Below are positions 6,785 to 13,909 of a stretch of 34,212 nucleotides of DNA, one piece after another; the first letter of the stretch is position 1, and each line of letters begins with the position of its first letter. The translations under genes were made by a program, and so were the position numbers. Below the pieces are notes generated by a model, which was given only the letters and a program-made list of their open reading frames with translations, was not told the DNA's origin and did no database searches. Origin of the DNA: a virus; the IMG/VR virus record IMGVR_UViG_3300048838_001349, positions 1 through 34,212 of that record; one strand, 5' to 3'.

Positions 6785-7285
6785 CTAGCCCACCAACACT
6801 TTGCGGAGTTCCTCTTGGGAGTAAACGAAATCGACGTACACCATGGTGTTGCGCAAATCTTTGTGACCAAGGGCCAACTGCACGAGTCGGATGTCGCGGG
6901 TTCGTTTGTACAATTCCACCGCAAAGGTATGCCGAATGGAGTGGAACTTTTTCCCGTTTGGGGAAAACTGGTCCCAGATTTGATGCAATCTCGAATACGT
7001 GATGTCGAATGGTTTCTCCCCCTCAAGTTTCACGATGGCATTATATAGCGACTTAGGTAGTGGCAGCGTTCGGTCCCGTGAGCCCTTTAATCCACGGATA
7101 TACACAGCCTTTTCCACATCATCGAGGTCGGCCTTGGTGATTGCCAGAATCTCAGAGGCCCTGGCCCCGGTCGCAAACGCCAATTGAATAATAATTTGGT
7201 CGCGATTCTCCAACCCCTTGGTCATGGCTCTTAGCCTTTTGGCCTCGTCGGGGTCTAAGAATTTATCCTTGGTGAGTGCCAACAT
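6785..7285 (-). CDS. Minimal tyrosine recombinase (catalytic domain only)
   Basis: A 166-residue protein consisting of the catalytic domain of the lambda integrase/XerD family. Visible residues are R42 in ATGARASEIL, K67 in RGLKGSRDRT, the HxxR of FHSIRHT (H115, R118), H141 in ALGHKD, and the nucleophile in TMVYV (Y150; Y155 is the only other candidate). The N-terminal SAM-like core-binding domain of usual integrases is absent. The start is ATG 7285 with GGGGGA upstream, directly after the preceding gene's stop, so no missing upstream piece is hidden in frame. It could integrate the phage, resolve genome multimers or invert DNA. Confidence 0.88.
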   Translation of the reverse strand: MLALTKDKFLDPDEAKRLRAMTKGLENRDQIIIQLAFATGARASEILAITKADLDDVEKAVYIRGLKGSRDRTLPLPKSLYNAIVKLEGEKPFDITYSRLHQIWDQFSPNGKKFHSIRHTFAVELYKRTRDIRLVQLALGHKDLRNTMVYVDFVYSQEELRKVLVG

Positions 7286-7867
7286 CTATTTGTCCCCCTC
7301 GAACTTTCCCAAAATGTAATCCCTGATTTGTTGAAACGTCCGCGGTTTCGACGGCTCCTGTTTCTTCGTGGCCCCGCCCCCTACAAGGCTCACGCCCATC
7401 CCGTACACCAGGGAATCATGAATGTGGCTTTGTAACTGCGCCTGCTGCATCTTGGCCGCTGAGACAGACAGTCCGGAAATCCTCGCCGCGTGTTGCTGAA
7501 TCACCTGCTGTTGCCTCGCTAGAATTTCCTCTAGAGAGTCGGGGCGTTCTTTTCCCTCCAGCCGATCAATGCGCTTTTGTAAATCCGGGTCCTTGAGTTT
7601 GGCGGCCACAAGCCTTGCGTACTGCCAAAGCTCCCGCCTGGTCCCCTTGCCAATGAGCATTTCACAGCGACCCGACTCTTTGTGGTGAAGCTCGATGCCG
7701 CGTGCATTGTGACCATAATGCCAAAATGTTTCCACGTAGAACTCTTTGAGGTTCCAAAGCTTCCGCCGCTTCCGATACTTCAACGATTTGCCGTCGCTCT
7801 TTGGCCTTAGGCCGTGAATATCGACGTCCGACTGAACCCCCATCCCAGTCAATAAGGTGTTAGACAT
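7286..7867 (-). CDS. Paralogue 2 of the three-copy family
   Basis: A 193-residue protein. After a basic stretch (SLKYRKRRKLWNLKEF, about residues 28-43) it has the shared domain: VETFWHYGH, GIELHHKESGRCEMLIGKG, then KDPDLQKRIDRLEGKE. A helical, Gln-rich region follows (DSLEEILARQQQVIQQHAARI), and the end (ILGKFEGDK) resembles that of the next paralogue (LLKKFEGEKDV). ATG 7867 overlaps the upstream paralogue by eight bases and has GGGGGA in front. The adjacency and the similar C-termini suggest tandem duplication. Function is unknown. Confidence 0.75.
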   Translation of the reverse strand: MSNTLLTGMGVQSDVDIHGLRPKSDGKSLKYRKRRKLWNLKEFYVETFWHYGHNARGIELHHKESGRCEMLIGKGTRRELWQYARLVAAKLKDPDLQKRIDRLEGKERPDSLEEILARQQQVIQQHAARISGLSVSAAKMQQAQLQSHIHDSLVYGMGVSLVGGGATKKQEPSKPRTFQQIRDYILGKFEGDK

Positions 7868-8222
7868 CCTTTTCCCCCTCGAACTTCTTAAGCAAGTGAT
7901 CGGTTTTCATGAGTTCCGCTTCAAGCAATCGGCTTGGGATGTACTCGCCGATCAATTTCCCGAAATCCAGCCCGGTTCGCGATGGTCCGTCGAAGCGGTT
8001 CATGACTTGGATAATCCGTGGGTCCTTGAATATTGCGCACTGGAGCCTGATTTCCTTCACAAGCTGGCGTTTGGTGTTGGCGTACACGATTTTATATTTG
8101 CCCGTGTGCTCATAGTGAACCTCGGCTCCATAGACTTGGTTTTCCCAAGTTAACTTGAGATTCGTGTCCCACCAGGCGATGACCAGGAAATCCTTGATGC
8201 GAAATTGGCGGCGTTTAATCAT
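7860..8222 (-). CDS. Paralogue 3 of the three-copy family
   Basis: A 120-residue protein from ATG 8222, which overlaps the preceding stop as ATGA; an upstream GTG at 8255 would overlap by 36 bases and is less likely. The shared features are a basic N-terminus, VIAWWDTN, YGAEVHYEHTGKYKIVYAN, then an FKDPRIIQVMNRFDGPS helix, ending in KKFEGEKDV. It is the most divergent copy, with an insertion after the WWD motif. It has no membrane segment and no recognised catalytic motif. It sits immediately upstream of paralogue 2. Confidence 0.7.
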   Translation of the reverse strand: MIKRRQFRIKDFLVIAWWDTNLKLTWENQVYGAEVHYEHTGKYKIVYANTKRQLVKEIRLQCAIFKDPRIIQVMNRFDGPSRTGLDFGKLIGEYIPSRLLEAELMKTDHLLKKFEGEKDV

Positions 8223-8632
8223 TTCTTTTTCTTCCCACACTCGTTGCCTACCCACTTCATAAACCGTCGCCGGTCGTTGTCATCAAGCGCACGGTAAAAC
8301 GGACGCAGTAAACCAATTGCCCGCACAATATTTTCATGCGGTTTTTTAATCTTCATTTCCTTTTGCCGGTCCGCCCTGATTTGGCGACACACGAGCTTTT
8401 GGGCTTCGTATTCCTTTTCTTCCTTGTCAGTTGGCTTCCAGTCTTCAACCTCAACTTCCTTTGGCATCTTGGCCATTTTGTCGTCGTGGGTAATCTCATA
8501 GACGTGACCAAACCAAACGCGCTTGCGCCCCACCCAGTACATTTCCTCACCATCGCGAGTCTTGAACAATTGGCGAATTGTGCCCATGAATCCGGGGCGC
8601 TCCCCGTGGTACATCACAAGTTTGTGTTTCAT
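8219..8632 (-). CDS. Hypothetical protein, 137 residues
   Basis: ATG 8632 was chosen: it overlaps the previous stop (ATGA) and has AAGGGG about five bases upstream; the frame continues upstream but inside the neighbour. The N-terminal half looks like a small beta-barrel (FMGTIRQLFKTRDGEEMYWVG, then VWFGHVYEITHDD). The C-terminal half is strongly basic and helical, ending GNECGKKKK. Nucleic acid binding would fit the charge, but no family was recognised. Confidence 0.65.
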   Translation of the reverse strand: MKHKLVMYHGERPGFMGTIRQLFKTRDGEEMYWVGRKRVWFGHVYEITHDDKMAKMPKEVEVEDWKPTDKEEKEYEAQKLVCRQIRADRQKEMKIKKPHENIVRAIGLLRPFYRALDDNDRRRFMKWVGNECGKKKK

Positions 8633-9057
8633 CGCCGCCCCTTGAAGTGCTCCCACTCGTCGAGCACTTGCTTGATGGTTTCCGCCATGTGGCCCCACGG
8701 ATTCGAGGCAAACGGATTCGTCGAGGCCAAGTACCGAAGGAAATGCACGAGCCGCGATTCCGCGTGCTCCAACACAGTCGCCGCCCCTTCCTGAAAGCCC
8801 TTGATGTAATCGACACTCTGTCTCACGGTTCCGTCGTCGGCGGCATCAACATAGTTGGCCTTCACGCCATAGCGGAGCATTTCGTAGAGGGTACTCCCGT
8901 GATCGGCGAAATTGTGAGGATGCGTGGACACGTCGATTACATAGGGATGTGGTCCAAGCGGAACCTGGATTCTGTGGGCCGCTGGTCCCGCCCTTAGCCG
9001 CTCAGTGTGGTACACATGCCCGGTGTTTGGGTTCTTAAAGTCGATGCGTATTTCCAC
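8629..9057 (-). CDS. Hypothetical protein, 142 residues
   Basis: This starts at GTG 9057 with a strong GGGGGGAG five bases upstream and overlaps the upstream stop by one base. The N-terminal third looks like beta strands (MEIRIDFKNPNTGHVYHTERL, HRIQVPLGPHPYVIDVSTH). The rest is helical (YIKGFQEGAATVLEHAESRLVHFLRYLA). No catalytic or metal motif stands out. It is a member of the leftward accessory operon, and its end overlaps the next ATG. Confidence 0.65.
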   Translation of the reverse strand: MEIRIDFKNPNTGHVYHTERLRAGPAAHRIQVPLGPHPYVIDVSTHPHNFADHGSTLYEMLRYGVKANYVDAADDGTVRQSVDYIKGFQEGAATVLEHAESRLVHFLRYLASTNPFASNPWGHMAETIKQVLDEWEHFKGRR

Positions 9058-9353
9058 TAATCTCCCCCCATAACTTTAGCGAGCGCGGCCTGCATATCCT
9101 CAATCACCCCAATCGAAATCTCGCCGTCCCACATTTCGATTTCCTTTAATGCTCGCTGTATGGCCTCAAACAAATCGGGCGCTGCCGCGATGAGGCGGGC
9201 GTCGGCTTCGCGCAATACATCGGCAGTGTAGACGCCGACTTGATTGCCAGGCCAATTGTGTTCGCCAGGCCCTGTCTCTGTTCCAACCAAGAACCCATTA
9301 GCATCTTTACTCCAGCGGTATATCCACGGCCCCGGCGTGTGCTTTTGTTTCAT
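9057..9353 (-). CDS. HTPGPW / LIAAAPDL-family small phage protein
   Basis: A 98-residue protein from ATG 9353, which overlaps the upstream stop as ATGA. It carries the two hallmarks of a widespread phage and prophage family: KHTPGPWIYRW at the N-terminus and ADARLIAAAPDLFEAIQRAL near residue 60. The family is common in accessory regions of phages of proteobacteria and has no established function. The frame is open upstream, but the HTPGPW motif normally lies at the extreme N-terminus, which fixes this start. Confidence 0.85.
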   Translation of the reverse strand: MKQKHTPGPWIYRWSKDANGFLVGTETGPGEHNWPGNQVGVYTADVLREADARLIAAAPDLFEAIQRALKEIEMWDGEISIGVIEDMQAALAKVMGGD

Positions 9354-9580
9354 GGTCCACCCCGTTTGAAAATCCGGTCCAACCAAGTGCGCTTTATAAG
9401 TTTGTACCCCCGCTTCTGACAATCCCAGCACGGTTGTAGAATCCCATGCCACAGTTCAATAACCGCCTTTTTCTCGCGGCACACGGCGCAAAAATAATTG
9501 TGGTCCATCGCTGGGCCGCAATTTCGATAAACAAAAACTGCGGGCTCAATGACCTCGTTGTACCCGGCTTCGCGAATCAT
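9350..9580 (-). CDS. Small double-CxxC protein, 76 residues
   Basis: ATG 9580 follows the upstream TAG directly and has AGGTGGGGG in front. Residues 29-56 contain two CxxC pairs (YFCAVCREKK and PCWDCQKRGY), a layout typical of a small zinc ribbon, followed by a basic tail (KRTWLDRIFKRGGP). A shorter start at Met25 would keep both pairs. It may bind nucleic acid or a host protein; there is no direct evidence. Confidence 0.65.
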   Translation of the reverse strand: MIREAGYNEVIEPAVFVYRNCGPAMDHNYFCAVCREKKAVIELWHGILQPCWDCQKRGYKLIKRTWLDRIFKRGGP

Positions 9581-9868
9581 CTATAACCCCCACCTGTGAC
9601 ACTTGCGTCGGTAGAATTCCTTTACCATGAACGCGCACGACTCATTGGCCGGGAGCTTTTCGCACGTCGGGAGAACTCGCGTCCGTGCGTCCTTGGCGTT
9701 CTTCACGCACCAATCGAGGTCCCAGGCTTCCTCTTGTTCGCGCATCGCCGCCTCAAAGGCCCGATCTTGAGCCTGGCGTTGAAGCTCCGTCGTTTGCTCG
9801 TCGATGGCGTTCGTGAGGCCACTCCCCCACGCGGACACTGGGATTAAAAGTGCAATAATGAACTTCAT
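9581..9868 (-). CDS. Secreted four-Cys protein, 95 residues
   Basis: The N-terminus is a classical signal peptide (MKFIIALLIPVSAWGSG), with probable signal peptidase I cleavage after AWG or GSG. The mature part is a charged helix (EQTTELQRQAQDRAFEAAMREQEEAWD) followed by four cysteines spread over the last 45 residues, suited to two disulfides in the periplasm. ATG 9868 overlaps the upstream stop (ATGA) and has AAGAGGA upstream. It may act in the envelope, for example in lysis or superinfection exclusion; the family is unknown. Confidence 0.7.
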   Translation of the reverse strand: MKFIIALLIPVSAWGSGLTNAIDEQTTELQRQAQDRAFEAAMREQEEAWDLDWCVKNAKDARTRVLPTCEKLPANESCAFMVKEFYRRKCHRWGL

Positions 9869-10194
9869 TCGCTGTCCTCTTGAACGGCGTGGTGGTCATG
9901 CTCGCCCATCGAATCGGCGTTGAGCCATTCGTTCACAGCTTCAGGACTGCCCCAAGCGGCTCTTGGCATCGCCCACATAAGGAACTGCCCCCACTCCGCA
10001 ATTGCGTGGATATTGATGTGATCGGCCCTTGCGACCGCGCCAGCCAAATCGTTTTCCAATACCGCGGTCAAGAACCCGCCCGGCTCCACAAAGTCGAACA
10101 CATAATTCAACACGCCGTCGTGCATGTGCTCCGGTATCAAGTGAATGTGTTTATTGATACGGGCTTTAACGATTTCTCGGGTCCGTGGGTCCAT
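9865..10194 (-). CDS. PGGFL-family small phage protein, 109 residues
   Basis: ATG 10194 has AAAGGA about seven bases upstream and is preferred to ATG 10200, which would abut the site. The protein matches a common phage family by pattern: PEHMHDGVLNYVFDFVEPGG, then FLTAVLENDLAGAVARADH, INIHAIAEWGQFLMWAMP and WGSPEAVNEWL. Members are short, helical, cytoplasmic proteins of unknown function, often found among early accessory genes. The gene overlaps its upstream neighbour by 29 bases and its downstream neighbour by four. Confidence 0.8.
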   Translation of the reverse strand: MDPRTREIVKARINKHIHLIPEHMHDGVLNYVFDFVEPGGFLTAVLENDLAGAVARADHINIHAIAEWGQFLMWAMPRAAWGSPEAVNEWLNADSMGEHDHHAVQEDSE

Positions 10195-10429
10195 TGTCAT
10201 TCCTTTCGTTTGAAACTTGGGTCCATAGTTCAACAAGCCTCTGAAGTTCTTCCTCACTCTCGGCCCGGAGATACGCGGCTGCAAATTTCTGCGCGATAAA
10301 ATCCCGGATGTGATGGCGAGTGCGACTGACGACATCGCAAAGCGGACCCACACAAAGCGCTCGGTAAATTGCCTCGTCGAGCGACTTCGGGGTTGGGGAT
10401 AAAGTTTGGTTGTTTGATAGTTTGTTCAT
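10166..10429 (-). CDS. Hypothetical protein, 87 residues, first gene of leftward operon
   Basis: This starts at ATG 10429, with no strong ribosome-binding site. The sequence is helical (SLDEAIYRALCVGPLCDVVS, then AQKFAAAYLRAESEEELQRLVELW). It has no recognised family. As the promoter-proximal gene of the leftward operon it is the likeliest site for a regulator, but no helix-turn-helix is evident. Confidence 0.6.
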   Translation of the reverse strand: MNKLSNNQTLSPTPKSLDEAIYRALCVGPLCDVVSRTRHHIRDFIAQKFAAAYLRAESEEELQRLVELWTQVSNERNDNGPTDPRNR

Positions 10430-10895
10430 AACTCAAGTACCAATGTAACCGAGAATCCGGGGATTTGCGAGCCCGTGCGTCAAGATGGGAACAATCTTCA
10501 TATTTTTAAAATTTTTGCGGGGGCGCTGGGAAGGTAAAATTTAACTCCAAGCGACACCCTACCCCCTGGTGTCTCAAATAGCGAAATCCCTGAATGAAGC
10601 GCAACAGAATGAGAAACGACCAGCAATGAAACACCTTATAATGTTATAACCAACCAATTAACCAATGATACCAATGACTTGACCCTTGAGGATTGACGCC
10701 AAAGCTCAAGCGGATACGTGGGCATTGGTTCCCGCGAGCGCGCGCCGGTCCCGCGCGTGGGCGCCGAGACGGTCTCCCGCAAAATATTCACGTCCTAAAC
10801 TCAAGTATTGACGCCATGCATCCGATACAATACCGATGGGTAATTCAATCCATCAAAAGAGCCATGGCGTGGCCTTGTAACGCTGGAGTATCAGA
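10430..10895. promoter_or_regulatory. Divergent control region with repeats
   Basis: These 466 gene-free bases lie between the leftward accessory operon and the rightward ATPase cassette. They hold: three ACCAAT-type repeats spaced 8-9 bases (about 10654-10677); an 8-base palindrome GTTATAAC (10643-10650) preceded by TATAAT; two ATTGACGCC copies (about 10692-10700 and 10807-10815), each followed by a GATAC; two ACTCAAGTA copies (about 10431-10439 and 10799-10807); and CCCGCGCGTGGG (10750-10761), the inverse of a motif in leaders at 15074 and 15423. No -35/-10 pair with good spacing was found, so promoters are inferred from gene orientation. Confidence 0.5.
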
Positions 10896-11900
10896 ATGAG
10901 ACCATCAGAGCTTAAGGCATTGATCGGAGACCGATTCAAGGCTGGAATCAAGCGCCCGTTGCTTGTCGAATCAAGTCCAGGCATCGGCAAAACCCAAATC
11001 GCCTCACAAGTCGCCACGGAATTGGGTATTGGGTTCCAGGCGATTCACGCGCCATTGCTCCAACCGGAAGATTACGGGTTCCCGGTAATCACAAGCGACA
11101 AGACCAGCGTGAATTTTGTTGTCGCAAAAGACAAGTTTCCCATTGAGGGGTCCGCCGTCGCTGAGACTGGAATCTTCTTAATTGACGAATTGTCTCAAGC
11201 GGACAATTCCGCGCAAAAGATTCTAGCTAACCTAATTCAAGAGCGGGAGATTCACGGGCAGCGCCTTAAGCCTAATTGGTTGGTCATCGCAACCGGCAAC
11301 CGTCTCATTGACCGTGCCGGAGCTAACCGTCTCTTGTCTCATCTTAAGAATCGTCTCACAACGGTTGAGCTTGAGGCATCAATTGATGACTGGTCCCAAT
11401 GGGCCATTGAGAATGGCGTCAAGTCGGAAGTAATCGCATTCCTGAGATTCCGCCCGGAATTGCTCAATGCTTTTGACCCGCAAAATGATATCAATGCCAC
11501 GCCTCGGTCATGGGTCGAGGGAGTCAACGCCGCATTGGGAGTCATTACTCCCGCGCTTGAAATGGAAGTATTCAAGGGAGACGTGGGCGAGGGAGCGGCA
11601 GCGGAATTTTGCGGATTCCTTAAGGTCTACCGGAAGCTTCCGTCTCCCGATTCCATCATGCTCAACCCGGCAAAAGCTGAGATACCAAAAGATCCCGCGA
11701 CTCTTTACGCGCTTTGCGGCGCCTTGGCCCACAAGACCAGCGCGGACAATTTTGGTCGTATCATGACTTATGTGGGTCGAATGGCGCCGGAATTTACCGT
11801 CTTGTATGTGAGGGACGCCATCCGTCGCAAAGCTGAGATACAAGCGACAAAAGAATTCATTGACTGGGCATCGGGTCCCGGCGCGAAGCTTTTGTCCTAA
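10896..11900 (+). CDS. MoxR-like AAA+ ATPase
   Basis: A 334-residue AAA+ ATPase of the MoxR/AAA_5 type. It shows Walker A SSPGIGKT (residues 26-33), Walker B IFLIDELS (D97, E98), sensor 1 in LVIATGNR (N135) and an arginine-rich HLKNRL segment near 150 typical of this group. MoxR ATPases usually act as chaperones that insert metal cofactors or remodel partners, and pair with VWA-domain proteins. Here the VWA partner is two genes downstream, with a DUF3150-like protein between. The start has GGAG with the same GGAGTATCA leader as the next gene. It is the first gene of the rightward operon. Confidence 0.9.
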   Translation: MRPSELKALIGDRFKAGIKRPLLVESSPGIGKTQIASQVATELGIGFQAIHAPLLQPEDYGFPVITSDKTSVNFVVAKDKFPIEGSAVAETGIFLIDELSQADNSAQKILANLIQEREIHGQRLKPNWLVIATGNRLIDRAGANRLLSHLKNRLTTVELEASIDDWSQWAIENGVKSEVIAFLRFRPELLNAFDPQNDINATPRSWVEGVNAALGVITPALEMEVFKGDVGEGAAAEFCGFLKVYRKLPSPDSIMLNPAKAEIPKDPATLYALCGALAHKTSADNFGRIMTYVGRMAPEFTVLYVRDAIRRKAEIQATKEFIDWASGPGAKLLS

Positions 11901-11928
11901 ACTGAAACACTTTACAGGGAGTATCAAA

Positions 11929-12774
11929 ATGAGTCTAAAAACCAATGCATTACTCGTATCCGTCAATATCACTCAATGGACGGGTCGAAAATTCGACAAG
12001 CGCGCAACCGGCACGGTTGAGGCAACCCACGCAACGGACCAAGGTGTGGGCAATTTCACTAAAAAATTGCTTCCGGGCGCCGCTGAATTGGAAGCAATCC
12101 AAAGCGCCGCCTGGGCGTTGCGAAAATTCTTTTATGAGAATACGCTTCCATGGGCGGCGGATGGCGCGCGTATCGTCTCAAGTCAAAATTACTTTCCTTT
12201 CACTCAGGAATTTAGGAAGCGCAAAGCGGAATTTGACGCCCACGTTGCGGCATTCCTAACCGAATACCCGCGATTACAAGACGCCGCCCGACGGAAGTTA
12301 GGCGACTTGTTTAGTGAATCGGAATACCCGGAGATTACCAGGCTAGCCGCAAAATTCCGTTGCGAAATGGCCATTTTCCCGGTCCCTGATATCGGAGACT
12401 TCCGCGTTGAAATCAGCGACGCGGAAAAACAAGTATTCCTAGATTCCATGGCACGGGTCGAGCGGGACGCGCTGAACGATTGCTACAAGCGATTACTTGA
12501 CGTGGTTAGCAAGGCAGCGGAGCGACTCAAGCAACCCGATGCCGTATTCCGGGAATCTCTGATTGGGAATATCGTTGAGCTTGTGGAATTGCTCCCGCGA
12601 CTCAACCCAATTGATGACCCAAAGCTTGAGGCGTTGCGAGCGGAAGTCCAGTCCGTAGTTAGCAAAGTCTCAGCGGAATCAATTCGGGCATCGGAAACCA
12701 CGCGCGCCGATACGGCAAAACAATTGGAAGACATCGCTTCCAAAATGGACGCTTTCATGGGCGGTGCTCAATGA
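11929..12774 (+). CDS. DUF3150-like protein
   Basis: A 281-residue protein from ATG 11929 with CAGGGAG upstream; the frame is open earlier but overlaps the ATPase. It begins NALLVSVNITQWTGRKFDKRAT, the N-terminal pattern seen in DUF3150 phage proteins, and is otherwise helical and charged. Proteins of this family are often encoded between a MoxR-like ATPase and a VWA/metallopeptidase protein in phages, exactly the arrangement here. Function is unknown; it probably belongs to the same complex. It overlaps the next gene by four bases (ATGA). Confidence 0.7.
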   Translation: MSLKTNALLVSVNITQWTGRKFDKRATGTVEATHATDQGVGNFTKKLLPGAAELEAIQSAAWALRKFFYENTLPWAADGARIVSSQNYFPFTQEFRKRKAEFDAHVAAFLTEYPRLQDAARRKLGDLFSESEYPEITRLAAKFRCEMAIFPVPDIGDFRVEISDAEKQVFLDSMARVERDALNDCYKRLLDVVSKAAERLKQPDAVFRESLIGNIVELVELLPRLNPIDDPKLEALRAEVQSVVSKVSAESIRASETTRADTAKQLEDIASKMDAFMGGAQ

Positions 12775-13907
12775 GTCAAGTCAATTACATGACCAAAGCC
12801 AAAGCTCAATTGATACTTGACCATCCGTTTTTCGCCTCAATTCTTTTGGGTATGACCATGGCGGAAGACACGTCAATTCCGACCATGGCAACCGATGGCG
12901 AGTCAATTCGGTTCAACCCGGAATGGGTCGCAACCCTTAAGCTCAATGAATTGACTTTCGTGCTCGCCCACGAAGTCATGCATTGCGTATTCCAACACAT
13001 GACCCGACGGAATCACCGCGACCCTAACAAATGGAACATCGCTGGAGATTACGTAATCAATGACGTGCTCGTTAAAGAGCGCGTGGGCGCCATGCCTCAC
13101 GGCGGGTTGCTCAACCCACAATTGGTCATTGATGGTAATGGAACGACTGAGGGAGTTTATAACTTGCTCCCTGAGCCGCCGCCAAAACAAGACGGCTCAA
13201 GCGGAGACCATCCGGGAGCGGGTCAACCGGGCGGCGCGATGGACCAAGTAATGGACGCGGGTCAAGACCAGGCAACCAATTCCCAAAAGGAAGCGGAAAT
13301 GCGGGTCCGAATCTGTCAAGCGCGCAACGCTGCCAAAATGGCCGGGAAACTCAGCGCCGGACTTGAGCGGTTAGTCTCCGATCTTGTCCAGCCACGCGTT
13401 GACTGGCGCGCGGTTTTGCGTCGATTCCTAACCACGCGAGCCAAAATCGACTTGTCTTATGCGAGACCAAAGCGCCGCTTTCTAGCCGATGACTTGTATC
13501 TTCCGGGACTAACCGGCGAGCGACTAGGCCGGATTGCCGTTGCCGTCGATTGCTCAGGGTCAATTGATGACAAGACGCTAGCGGAATTCAGCGCGGAGAT
13601 TAAGGCCATCGCGGAAGATACGCAACCCGAAGCAATTGAAATCGTCTATTTTGATTCGGAGATTTTGCGGCGGGACGTGTTTGAGCAAGGTCAAGCGGTT
13701 GAGATTCACGCCATGGGCGGCGGCGGTACCGCGTTCAGTCCGATATTCGAGGCGCTGATGGAAGTCCCGCCCATTGCTTGTGTCGTACTGACGGACTTGT
13801 GTTGTGATGACTTTGGTCCCGCGCCGGAATATCCGGTCTTGTGGGCGTCAACCCATGACGGCGAGGCGCCATTCGGCGAAATCGTCTTAATGCGAGACAG
13901 GAGGTAA
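12771..13907 (+). CDS. Metallopeptidase-like VWA protein (DUF2201 type)
   Basis: A 378-residue protein with two domains. The N-terminal part has a zinc-protease signature LAHEVMHCVFQH (H67, E68, H71) and the accompanying WNIAGDYVINDVL. A low-complexity, Gly/Pro/Gln-rich linker (about 134-170) follows. The C-terminal VWA-like domain has a complete MIDAS: DCSGS (D260, S262, S264), T320 in GGGGTAF, and D342 in VVLTDL. This matches putative metallopeptidases paired with MoxR ATPases. The intact HExxH and MIDAS suggest both sites are functional, but proteolysis has not been shown for the family as far as I know. Confidence 0.9.
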   Translation: MSQVNYMTKAKAQLILDHPFFASILLGMTMAEDTSIPTMATDGESIRFNPEWVATLKLNELTFVLAHEVMHCVFQHMTRRNHRDPNKWNIAGDYVINDVLVKERVGAMPHGGLLNPQLVIDGNGTTEGVYNLLPEPPPKQDGSSGDHPGAGQPGGAMDQVMDAGQDQATNSQKEAEMRVRICQARNAAKMAGKLSAGLERLVSDLVQPRVDWRAVLRRFLTTRAKIDLSYARPKRRFLADDLYLPGLTGERLGRIAVAVDCSGSIDDKTLAEFSAEIKAIAEDTQPEAIEIVYFDSEILRRDVFEQGQAVEIHAMGGGGTAFSPIFEALMEVPPIACVVLTDLCCDDFGPAPEYPVLWASTHDGEAPFGEIVLMRDRR

Positions 13908-13909
13908 TT

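Noticed and set aside
6567-6788. A 73-codon plus-strand frame in the gap beside the recombinase
   Set aside because: It begins at a TTG with no binding site, runs antisense into the recombinase end, and has a composition unlike neighbouring proteins.
10654-10677. Regularly spaced ACCAAT repeats as a CRISPR-like array
   Set aside because: Repeat units are only six bases and spacers two to three bases; this fits operator or iteron repeats, not CRISPR.
10693-10899. A 68-codon plus-strand frame upstream of the ATPase
   Set aside because: It has no binding site, and it covers a repeat-rich control region; the translation has no protein-like character.
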